Shown in pieces: positions 9,832-17,418 of a stretch of 64,000 bases of DNA; positions within the stretch are counted from its first letter, which is position 1, and each line of letters starts with the position of its first letter. The position numbers and the translations under genes are program-made. The stretch comes from Nitrobacteraceae bacterium AZCC 1564. Its GTDB lineage: Bacteria; Pseudomonadota; Alphaproteobacteria; Rhizobiales; Xanthobacteraceae. Location: assembly GCA_036924835.1 (NCBI GenBank), contig JBAGRR010000001.1, forward strand, positions 1,116,001 to 1,180,000, given 5' to 3'. The notes under the pieces are model-generated. The model did no database searches and had not been told where the DNA came from. It saw nothing but the letters and a program-made list of their open reading frames with translations.

Positions 9832-9856
9832 GTGAGTAAGCACTCACTTTGAGTGA
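9832..9856. promoter_or_regulatory. Putative TetR operator upstream of the RND operon
   Basis: Two overlapping inverted repeats directly in front of the repressor ATG: GTGAGT-N4-ACTCAC (in + orientation GTGAGTAAGCACTCAC, 9832-9847) and TCACT-TTG-AGTGA (9844-9856). Position and symmetry fit autoregulation by the TetR protein encoded at 9127-9828. This is inference from symmetry and position only. Confidence 0.6.
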
Positions 9857-10148
9857 AGTCAATTACCTTCCGCACCACAGAATCAAAATTCGCGGCATGG
9901 ATAGCTTTTGAGCCGCGCTGTGGCGTCAGAACCACAGCCATTTAAAATTAAAGTACGCCCAGCGAACCGGGCCTTGAATATCGGCACTGCAACAACGCCA
10001 CCCAGAGTGTTGATTCTTTTGATCTCGTCCGAATGTAGCCTTGCCTTGTGCGAGCAAACCCGCATGAATGCGCCCCGAAACGAATGGCCCCGCCCTGCGC
10101 GGAAAGGTCGCACGCCCCAACAGTATAAAGAGGGGCTTGGAGGAAACG
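9857..10148. other. Intergenic region before the TAXI-TRAP operon
   Basis: About 290 bp between the divergent tetR and TRAP genes. It should hold the promoter of the TRAP operon. Apart from a strong GGAGGAAACG ribosome site just before 10149 I see no convincing hairpin, operator or small gene. Confidence 0.5.
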
Positions 10149-12164
10149 ATGACGACGGTGACGACACCGACCGGAGATGCTCCGGCGGCTATTTCTGACG
10201 AAGCCCTCAAAAAAGCTGAAGAGTTCATCGAAGCCGATGAGGGTGCCACCAACCGGCTGGGCGGTTTTGCCGGTCAAGCGGTGACCGTCATCGCCGTGGT
10301 GATGACCCTGTTTCACCTCTATGCCGCTTATGCCATCGTTCCGACACAAGAGCTTCGCTACACCCACGTCGCTTTTACGCTCGTCCTGAGCTTCCTGCTG
10401 TTTCCCCTGGCTGCGCGCTTTCGCAATCATGTGCGCTGGTGGGACGTCATCCCCTGTATCCTCGCGGTCGCGACCATCGGTTATGCCCTATGGGGCGGAG
10501 ACGACTTTACCGATCGCGCCACAACGCCCGATCATCTGGACGTCATCGTCGGCCTCATCTTCATTGTCCTTGTGCTTGAGGCCACGCGACGGACGACAGG
10601 CCTCATCATGCCCGTGGTCGCGCTGTTCTTCATCGCCTACGCCATGCTGGGACCACACCTTCCGGCCCCGTGGACACACCGTGGTTACGACCTGACGCGC
10701 CTTGTCGGACATCTGTTCATCACGCTCGAAGGTATCTTCGGCGTCGCTGTCGACGTCTCAGCAACTCTTATTATCCTGTTCACGATCTTCGGCGCGTTCC
10801 TGCAGCAGTCCGGCGCCGGCAAATTCTTTATCGACTTCTCGCTCGCCTTGATGGGCGGCAAGACCAACGCTGCCGGACGCACCGTCGTGCTGTCGTCGTT
10901 CCTTCTCGGCGGACCTTCAGGATCGGGCGTCGCCACGACCGTGATGATCGGCACTGTCGCCTATCCAATGATGCAGAAGGCCGGCTTTGAAAAGAATGCC
11001 GCCGGCGGCCTGCTCGCGGCAGGCGGCCTCGGCGCGATCCTGTCCCCGCCTGTTCTTGGCGCGGCGGCGTTTTTGATCGCCGAATTTCTCAAGATCAGCT
11101 ATCTCGACGTGATCTGGATGGCGACCATCCCGACGTGCCTCTATTACGCGTCGCTCCTTGTCATGGTCGAGCTCGATGCCAAGCGCTTCGGCGCTCACAA
11201 CGTCGATATCAGGCCCGACATGTCGCTCGGTGAGATGACCAAGCGTTACGGCTTCCATTTCATCTCGTTGATCGCTGTCGTGGTGTTCATGGTGCTCGGC
11301 TATTCGCCGATGCTCTCCGTGTTCTATGCGGTGATCACCACGTTCGTGCTGAGTTTCCTGCGCAAGGAAACCGCATTGATGCCGAAAAAGCTCGTGCGGG
11401 CGATGGCCGACGGCTCGATCGGCGCACTCAACGCCGCAACGACCTGTGCGTCCGCGGGCATCGTGGTCGGCATCGTGACGCTGACCGGACTTGGACTTAA
11501 GTTCTCGTCAATCGTAATCACTTATGCCGGTGGCAGCCTGCTGCTGACAGCGATCTACACATCATTGATCGTCTGGATCATCGGCCTCGCCGTCCCAGTC
11601 ACGGCTTCGTACATCATCTGCGCGGTGATCGCGGCGCCCGCGCTGATCAAGCTCGGCGTGCCTGACTACGCAGCACACATGTTCATCTTCTATTATGCTG
11701 TGCTCTCGGAAGTCTCTCCGCCGACCGCTCTGTCACCATTCGCAGCAGCGGCGATCACGGGCGGTGATCCTTACAAGACGACGTTGCAATCGTGGAAATA
11801 CACCCTGCCCGCCTTCCTCGTTCCGTTCGTATTCGTGCTCGATCCGCAGGGCGTGGGATTGCTGCTCAACATTCCCAAGGGCGGCTCGTGGGTCGACATC
11901 ATTGAAATCAGCATCAAGACCACACTGGGCTTGATGGCGCTGGCGGGGGCTGCGCAAGGCTGGGCCTTGCGTCGCACGACTTTGGTCGAACGCTCTCTGC
12001 TGGTGTTGTCGGGACTTCTTCTCGTCTTCCCGAGCTTGATTGAAGCGATCATCGAAGCGGCGATTGGCCGCGACATCAGCTACACGTATGTACCCGGCGT
12101 CGTGATCGGGTTAGGGGTATTGTTGTGGCAGGCCAAGGGACCGGCGATCGAACGACCGGCCTAA
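10149..12164 (+). CDS. TRAP transporter fused permease (DctQM type, TAXI system)
   Basis: 671 aa from the ATG at 10149, chosen because GGAGGAAACG precedes it; longer in-frame starts lack a ribosome site. The N-terminal part (about residues 40-150) has the four helices of the small DctQ subunit, joined to the large DctM subunit with its many membrane spans and glycine-rich blocks such as GGPSGSGVATTVMIG and AAGGLGAILSPPVLGAAAF. Such fusions are characteristic of the TAXI class of TRAP transporters, which drive uptake of organic acids with an ion gradient. The cognate receptor gene starts 24 bp downstream. Confidence 0.9.
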   Translation: MTTVTTPTGDAPAAISDEALKKAEEFIEADEGATNRLGGFAGQAVTVIAVVMTLFHLYAAYAIVPTQELRYTHVAFTLVLSFLLFPLAARFRNHVRWWDVIPCILAVATIGYALWGGDDFTDRATTPDHLDVIVGLIFIVLVLEATRRTTGLIMPVVALFFIAYAMLGPHLPAPWTHRGYDLTRLVGHLFITLEGIFGVAVDVSATLIILFTIFGAFLQQSGAGKFFIDFSLALMGGKTNAAGRTVVLSSFLLGGPSGSGVATTVMIGTVAYPMMQKAGFEKNAAGGLLAAGGLGAILSPPVLGAAAFLIAEFLKISYLDVIWMATIPTCLYYASLLVMVELDAKRFGAHNVDIRPDMSLGEMTKRYGFHFISLIAVVVFMVLGYSPMLSVFYAVITTFVLSFLRKETALMPKKLVRAMADGSIGALNAATTCASAGIVVGIVTLTGLGLKFSSIVITYAGGSLLLTAIYTSLIVWIIGLAVPVTASYIICAVIAAPALIKLGVPDYAAHMFIFYYAVLSEVSPPTALSPFAAAAITGGDPYKTTLQSWKYTLPAFLVPFVFVLDPQGVGLLLNIPKGGSWVDIIEISIKTTLGLMALAGAAQGWALRRTTLVERSLLVLSGLLLVFPSLIEAIIEAAIGRDISYTYVPGVVIGLGVLLWQAKGPAIERPA

Positions 12165-12188
12165 CATTTAACAGGAGGAACACTGACA

Positions 12189-13157
12189 ATGTTGAAGAGA
12201 ACAAAAGTCACTGCGGCGCTCGCGTTTGTGCTGTCGGTCGGATTGGGCTTAGGCGCGTATGCCCAGCAGAAAACCATGTCGATCGGAACAGGCGGCACCG
12301 GCGGCGTGTACTATCCGCTCGGCGGCGCAATCGCCAACGTGCTCTCAAAGAACCTGCCGGGCGTACAGGCGACCGCCGAAGTCACTGGCGGCTCCGTGGA
12401 CAATCTCAAACTCATCGGCTCGGGACAGAGCGAGCTTGGCTTCACCATGGCTGACGCCGCACTTGACGCTTACAAAGGCGAAGACAAGTTCAAGAGCGGC
12501 AAGATTCCGCTGCAGGCGCTCCTGGTCGTCTATCCCAACCGTATGCATGTCGTCACCGTCGAAGGAACTGGCATCAACACGATGGCGGATCTCAAAGGCA
12601 AGCGCGTTTCCACGGGCTCTCCCGGCAGCGCTACGGAAGTCATGGCCTTCCGCGTCCTCGAGGCAGCAGGCCTCGACAAGGACAAGGACATGAAGCGCGA
12701 GCGTCTCGGCGTTGCTGAATCGGTCAACGCGATCAAGGACGGCAAGATTGACGCATTCTTCTGGGTTGGGGGCGTGCCGACCGCATCAGTGACGGACCTC
12801 GCCGCGACGCCAGGCGTCAAGATGAAGCTGATCGATCATGCCGACCTCGTCGACAAGATGAACGCAAAGCACGGCAAGCTGTACAGCGCCGGCACGATCA
12901 AGGCTGGAACGTATCCAGGCTATGACAAGGACAACAAGAACACCGAGGTCTGGAACATCATCGTCACGGGCAACAAAATGAGCGACGACGATGCCTACAA
13001 GATCGTCAAGACGCTCGTTGAGAAGAAGGCCGACATCGTCGCCGTGCACAAGGAAGCTCAGAGCTTCACGCTGGACAATCAGGTCCAGGAGCGTTCGCCG
13101 ATCCCGTTCCACCCAGGTGCCTTGAAGTATTTCAAGGAAAAGGGCATCGGCAAGTAA
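12189..13157 (+). CDS. TAXI-family TRAP solute receptor
   Basis: 322 aa with a cleavable signal peptide ending at about GAYAQQ (residues 1-26). The mature start MSIGTGGTGGVYYPLGG is diagnostic for the TAXI family of periplasmic receptors. It delivers the ligand to the fused permease encoded 24 bp upstream; the AGGAGGAACA ribosome site lies in that gap. A clear intrinsic terminator follows at 13181. TAXI ligands are diverse (for example glutamate or other dicarboxylates), so no substrate is proposed. Confidence 0.92.
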   Translation: MLKRTKVTAALAFVLSVGLGLGAYAQQKTMSIGTGGTGGVYYPLGGAIANVLSKNLPGVQATAEVTGGSVDNLKLIGSGQSELGFTMADAALDAYKGEDKFKSGKIPLQALLVVYPNRMHVVTVEGTGINTMADLKGKRVSTGSPGSATEVMAFRVLEAAGLDKDKDMKRERLGVAESVNAIKDGKIDAFFWVGGVPTASVTDLAATPGVKMKLIDHADLVDKMNAKHGKLYSAGTIKAGTYPGYDKDNKNTEVWNIIVTGNKMSDDDAYKIVKTLVEKKADIVAVHKEAQSFTLDNQVQERSPIPFHPGALKYFKEKGIGK

Positions 13158-13180
13158 TTGCTATCCGCCTGCTCATCATC

Positions 13181-13208
13181 AAATGCCCGGCCTCTGCGCC
13201 GGGCATTT
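13181..13208 (+). terminator. Intrinsic terminator of the TAXI-TRAP operon
   Basis: 11-bp perfect stem AAATGCCCGGC / GCCGGGCATTT with a 6-nt loop, followed by CTTTT, 23 bp after the receptor stop. It can also serve the convergent tctA transcript. Confidence 0.85.
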
Positions 13209-13257
13209 TCTTTTCCGCAGACTTCCTGACCTTGGGATACAAGACGAGGAAGCCGGA

Positions 13258-14766
13258 TCACGCTCCTTCGTCGAGCGCGACAAGTTCACGCTTCTTGCGC
13301 AGGGACGGCAGCAAGGGGCCAATCAGAAGAACCGCTGCGAACGCCAGACAGATCGCGGAAATCGGACGCTGCACGAACGTCATAAGATCGCCCTGCGAGA
13401 GGATGAGCGACTTGCGCAGGTTATTTTCCAGCATCGGCCCCAGCACGAATGCCAGAACGAGAGGAGCCGGCTCATAGCCGAACTTGCGCATGAAATATCC
13501 GACAACGCCAAACCCCACCATCACATAGACGTCGAAGACATTGTTGCCGCTGCAATAGACCCCGATGATGGTGAACAGCAGGATCAACGGAAACAACACA
13601 TTGTAGGGCAGCTTCAGGAGCTGAACCCACATGCCTATCAAAGGCAGGTTCAACACCAAAAGCATGGCATTGCCGATATACATGCTGGCGATGATTCCCC
13701 AGAACAATCCGGGATTCTGTGTGATCATCAGCGGACCGGGCTGCAGACCGTGGATAACGAACGCCCCCAACAGCAACGCCATCACCACGTTTGGCGGAAT
13801 ACCGAGCGTCATCAGCGGAATGAAGGCGCCGCCGGCCGCCGCGTTGTTCGCAGCTTCCGGCCCCGCGACACCTTCGATCGCTCCTTTGCCGAATCGTTCA
13901 GGCGCAGATGACAGCCGCTTTTCGAGCGCATAGGACGCAAAGGATGCCACTACCGCGCCGCCGCCCGGCAAGATCCCGAGAAAGAAGCCGAGCACCGTTC
14001 CACGTCCAATCGGCCCCGTGCTGGCCTTCCAGTCGGCCTTGTTGGGCAAGAGCTGCGTGATCTTGGCGTCGATGACATCGCGCTTGATGACCTGCTCGAT
14101 GTTGATGAGAACTTCGGCAACACCGAACAATCCCATCACCACAGGTACAAGGCCGATGCCGTCGATCAGCTCAAGGCGGCCGAATGTCAGGCGTGGCTGC
14201 GCGGTGATGCTATCGAGGCCAATCAAACCGAGCACCACCCCAATACAGGCCATCAGCAATGCCTTGGCCATTGAGCCCTGCGTCAGGAACGTCAGAACCA
14301 CGAGGCCAAGGACCATCAGGCTGAAATATTCAGCCGGACCGAAAGCGACCGCGAGACTTGCCAGCGACGGCGCGATCAGCATCAACGCGATCAGCGCGAA
14401 GGTCCCCGCAATGAAAGAGCCGAGCGCGGAAATTCCAAGCGCCGGACCAGCCCTTCCCTTCTTCGCCATCTGGTGACCATCTAGACAGGTCACGACCGAT
14501 GCAGCCTCGCCGGGAATGTTGACCAGGATCGATGTGGTCGATCCGCCATACATCGAGCCGTAGTAGATGCCGGCCATCATGATGATGCCGGACTCCGGAC
14601 TGCTCGACAGCGTGACCGGCAACAACAGCGACATCGCCGAGATCGGACCGATGCCCGGCAGTACGCCGACCAGCGTGCCTATGAACACGCCAATGAAACA
14701 ATAGAGCAGATTGATCGGCTGGAGAGCGACGCCAAACCCGTGCCCGACATTGAAAAGAACATCCAT
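13258..14766 (-). CDS. tctA: Tripartite tricarboxylate transporter large permease TctA
   Basis: 502 aa from the ATG at 14766 (MDVLFNVGHGFG), 13 bp after the tctB stop; an upstream in-frame start inside tctB is unlikely. The protein is strongly hydrophobic with the TctA-specific GTLVGVLPGIGPI and GVYCSGNNVFDVYVM blocks, and has the usual length of about 500 aa. It is the main channel subunit of the TTT family, which imports citrate, tartrate or other carboxylates with the small subunit TctB and a periplasmic Bug-type receptor. All three genes lie in the order tctC-tctB-tctA on the minus strand. Confidence 0.93.
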   Translation of the reverse strand: MDVLFNVGHGFGVALQPINLLYCFIGVFIGTLVGVLPGIGPISAMSLLLPVTLSSSPESGIIMMAGIYYGSMYGGSTTSILVNIPGEAASVVTCLDGHQMAKKGRAGPALGISALGSFIAGTFALIALMLIAPSLASLAVAFGPAEYFSLMVLGLVVLTFLTQGSMAKALLMACIGVVLGLIGLDSITAQPRLTFGRLELIDGIGLVPVVMGLFGVAEVLINIEQVIKRDVIDAKITQLLPNKADWKASTGPIGRGTVLGFFLGILPGGGAVVASFASYALEKRLSSAPERFGKGAIEGVAGPEAANNAAAGGAFIPLMTLGIPPNVVMALLLGAFVIHGLQPGPLMITQNPGLFWGIIASMYIGNAMLLVLNLPLIGMWVQLLKLPYNVLFPLILLFTIIGVYCSGNNVFDVYVMVGFGVVGYFMRKFGYEPAPLVLAFVLGPMLENNLRKSLILSQGDLMTFVQRPISAICLAFAAVLLIGPLLPSLRKKRELVALDEGA

Positions 14767-14779
14767 GGCGCAAATCCGC

Positions 14780-15265
14780 TCAGCCGATGTTGAACATGCC
14801 AACCGGCAACTGGATCAGAAGAGCTTTCTTCAATATCCACCACATGCCAAGCGGTGCGAGCACCGCGAGTGGAATAGCCAGCGTCCAGCGGACCGGATCG
14901 ATGACGCGCAACAACACCAGCATCAGCGGGATCGATGTGAGAAGAAAGCCGAGCGGCTCCAGTAGAAACGAGAACGCCGCGAGGCACACAATCACCAACA
15001 GCGGCTTGGTCCAGCGTGTGCCGGCCCATAATGATCCGAGGGCCGGTCCTCCCTCGGTGATCGCCGAGACGATGATCGTGCCCGCGAACAGGCACATCAG
15101 AATTCCGGTGTAGAACAGCACATAGCCCGATCCGGGATCGTTGATGCTGCCGATGTTGAGGCTGTAGCCGGAGCGGATCACAAAAACGCCAAGCGCAAGT
15201 CCGACCACCCCGCCCCACAATTCGGAGTTATTCAGCCTATTCTTCGTATCGCTAGAACCGTTCAT
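14780..15265 (-). CDS. tctB: Tripartite tricarboxylate transporter small subunit TctB
   Basis: 161 aa with four predicted membrane helices; the start MNGSSDTKNRLNNSELWGG is a polar tail followed by the first helix. Size and position between the receptor and the TctA gene identify it. TctB proteins are poorly conserved in sequence, so the call leans on topology and context. Confidence 0.85.
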   Translation of the reverse strand: MNGSSDTKNRLNNSELWGGVVGLALGVFVIRSGYSLNIGSINDPGSGYVLFYTGILMCLFAGTIIVSAITEGGPALGSLWAGTRWTKPLLVIVCLAAFSFLLEPLGFLLTSIPLMLVLLRVIDPVRWTLAIPLAVLAPLGMWWILKKALLIQLPVGMFNIG

Positions 15266-15343
15266 AGCGAACCGCCTCCCGCAAACATGCCAAATGCAAG
15301 AACTGCGACCACAATGGCCGCAGGTCTTGCGCTGTGCGTACGC

Positions 15344-16318
15344 TCAGTTCGTCTTCTTGCCCAATCCGAGGTTATCGATCACCTTGCGCTCAGAGTCAGT
15401 GACTTCGACAACGAACTTCTTGTAGTCCTCGGTGTTCTTGTAGTTCGGCACCATGTCGTATTTCGCGAGCGTTGCGATGACTGCGGGATCTTCGATCGCC
15501 TTCTTGAAAGCATCATGCAACTTGGCGACGATTTTCGGGTCCATGCCCTTCGGTCCAGCGATGCCGAACGGTGAATCGTAGACCATCGGATAGCCGAGTT
15601 CCTTGAGCGTCGGCGCGTTCGGGAAGTTCGGCGAGCGCTTATCGGTCCACACCATCAGCAGGCGAAGCTTGCCGGCGTCGACCAATGGCTTCCACCCCGT
15701 GGAGTCAGCCTGCAGCATGGTATGATTGCCCAGCACCGCTGCGTTGGTTTCCGCTCCGCCCTTGAACGGAACCTGCGTCAGCTTGATCCCGGCCATACCG
15801 GCAATCTGCTCCATACCGATATGCAGCGATGTACCCGCGCCCGGAGTTGCATAGGTCACCTTCCCCGGATTTTGCTTGGCGAAATCGACGACGTCCTTCC
15901 ACGTCTTGAACTGGGAATCCGCATTGGTCGTTACACCGAAGGTATAGCCGGTCAAATGAACGATGTAGGTAAAGTCCTTACTGGGATCCCACGACACCTG
16001 CTGCATCAGAGGCAGGCGAAACACCGTGATCGGAATCTGGGAAATGGTATAGCCGTCCGGCTTAGCAGTCGCGGCCATTGTCGCCGGGCCCACCGTACCG
16101 CCGCCGCCGGCCTTATTGTCCACAGCGATCGGCTGGCCGAGGTGTTTCGATGCAGCATCCGCGATCGCTCGCATCGAAATATCCGTCGAACCGCCAGCCG
16201 GCCATGGCACAATCAGCGTGATCGGCTTGGTTGGATAATCCTGTGCCATCGCGGCGCTGCCGAACAAAGCCAGCATTGCGGCCGCAATGGCGGTTTTCAC
16301 ACGTGTCCCGTGATTCAT
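15344..16318 (-). CDS. tctC: Bug-family (TctC-like) solute-binding receptor
   Basis: 324 aa from the ATG at 16318, preceded by GGGGAG; an in-frame upstream extension has no ribosome site. Signal peptide to about residue 26 (GSAAMAQ), then the Bug-family signature YPTKPITLIVPWPAGGSTD and a central VDNKAGGGG. It binds the carboxylate in the periplasm for TctAB. First gene of the TTT operon. Confidence 0.92.
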   Translation of the reverse strand: MNHGTRVKTAIAAAMLALFGSAAMAQDYPTKPITLIVPWPAGGSTDISMRAIADAASKHLGQPIAVDNKAGGGGTVGPATMAATAKPDGYTISQIPITVFRLPLMQQVSWDPSKDFTYIVHLTGYTFGVTTNADSQFKTWKDVVDFAKQNPGKVTYATPGAGTSLHIGMEQIAGMAGIKLTQVPFKGGAETNAAVLGNHTMLQADSTGWKPLVDAGKLRLLMVWTDKRSPNFPNAPTLKELGYPMVYDSPFGIAGPKGMDPKIVAKLHDAFKKAIEDPAVIATLAKYDMVPNYKNTEDYKKFVVEVTDSERKVIDNLGLGKKTN

Positions 16319-16450
16319 AAAAGAGCGCTCCCCTTTGCGGTTCGTGATCGTTGTCAGAACCTGCCGTTGTTTTATGTCGTGGGCCGATGATCCACGAAAA
16401 CGGTGCGAAAGAAAAGCGATGAAACGCGTTGCCCGTCTATTGCGGCGCAA

Positions 16451-16476
16451 CGCATTGCCGCACGTGCGGCAATGCG
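16451..16476. terminator. Perfect 26-bp palindrome after the nickel permease gene
   Basis: CGCATTGCCGCAC followed directly by its exact complement, 8 bp beyond the permease stop at 16485 and upstream of the TTT operon. It can fold into a strong hairpin on either strand. There is no T run on the minus side, so terminator function is likely but not certain; a dimeric regulator site for the TTT operon is the other option. Confidence 0.5.
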
Positions 16477-16484
16477 TCTCAGCT

Positions 16485-17195
16485 TCAGAGAGAAAGGAAT
16501 TGCGAGAGAAGGGTCTCGTGAATCGTCATTGCACCGATCGATAAGGTTACAATCCCTACCACCGCTTGAAGTGCGTGATTGGCCCAAGTGAGAAATCGAG
16601 CGGAAGCTGCCAGTGGCAATGCGATGACCGCCGACAGTGCGCCCATTCCGATCATCGATCCGATCCCGAACAGCACGATGTACAGAACGCCCTGAAGCGG
16701 CTTTTCGACCTGCGAAACAGCGAGCACGAGCAGCGCGGCTGAGCCTGCCATGCCGTGCATCAGCCCCACGAATAGAGAACGCCAGCGGAAACCGTGTGTG
16801 TGGGAATGCAGGCTGCTCGCATGCGGCACAGTGTCGTGCGCATGGCTGTGAGCATGCAGATGCATCGCCCCGTCGGCATGACCATGCGCATGGAAATGCA
16901 CACGGTCGCGCCATAGCCGCCACAGCACGTGTGCTCCGAGCCCGACCAGCATGATGCCCACGGCCCCCTCAAGAGGCTGCGCCAAATGTTCCGGAATCGC
17001 ATGGCCCAGGACAATAGCGGCGCCCGCGAACAGCGAAAGCGTGATCGTGTGGCCAAGCCCCCACGTCAGCCCGTGCCGGACGATGTCTCCAACGTTGGTT
17101 CTGCGGGCGGCGATGCTGGAGACGGCTGCGATGTGATCGGCTTCCAGCGCGTGCTGCATCCCCAACACGAAGCCAAGCCCCAAAATCCCAAACAT
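16485..17195 (-). CDS. NicO/UreH-type nickel (or cobalt) permease
   Basis: 236 aa from the ATG at 17195 (MFGILGLG), with TAGGA just before it. About six membrane helices. Helix I carries HALEADHIAAVSS, close to the HxxxDHI metal signature of nickel/cobalt permeases, and helix II has GLTWGLGHT. A cytoplasmic or periplasmic loop at about residues 98-135 is extremely His-rich, alternating His with Ala, Gly or Ser, as expected for metal capture. It lies downstream of a TonB receptor whose divergent neighbour is nikR, which supports nickel. Cobalt cannot be excluded. Confidence 0.8.
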   Translation of the reverse strand: MFGILGLGFVLGMQHALEADHIAAVSSIAARRTNVGDIVRHGLTWGLGHTITLSLFAGAAIVLGHAIPEHLAQPLEGAVGIMLVGLGAHVLWRLWRDRVHFHAHGHADGAMHLHAHSHAHDTVPHASSLHSHTHGFRWRSLFVGLMHGMAGSAALLVLAVSQVEKPLQGVLYIVLFGIGSMIGMGALSAVIALPLAASARFLTWANHALQAVVGIVTLSIGAMTIHETLLSQFLSL

Positions 17196-17252
17196 TCCTA
17201 CTCTCTCTCTTTGACGGCTGACCATACTCGAAACGGCAAACCGGCAAAGTCC

Positions 17253-17418
17253 CTAGTGTGGTGGTTCAGGAGTTCGCTTCCTTTTCTCAGCGAGTCTTTC
17301 AAGCGAACTTCTGAACCTAAACCACACTAGGATCATAAATTGCTAGTGTCCTTTCGAATCCGAAGTTCGCTAAGAGGCGCGCCGCGGTATCGGGCGAACT
17401 TCGGATTCGGGACACTAG
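17253..17418 (-). repeat. Two-hairpin CTAG repeat, unit 1 (reverse orientation)
   Basis: 166 bp: hairpin B at 17253-17330 and hairpin A at 17343-17418, each opening with CTAGTGT and closing with ACACTAG, separated by a 12-nt AT-rich spacer (17331-17342). Both inner arms contain the core AAGTTCGC and its complement. In the family's reading direction (A first, then B) this copy points left. It lies between the TonB receptor, whose TAA stop begins at the next base (17419-17421), and the nickel permease, so it may form a hairpin in that transcript. Confidence 0.9.

Noticed and set aside
17221-17250. Second NikR site upstream of the nickel permease
   Set aside because: A CCATAC half-site is present but no GTATGA partner lies 16 bases away; one half-site of six bases is expected by chance.
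17253-17418. CRISPR-like repeat spacing in the CTAG elements
   Set aside because: Only two hairpins per locus, unlike direct repeats of constant length with unique spacers, and no cas genes are present.
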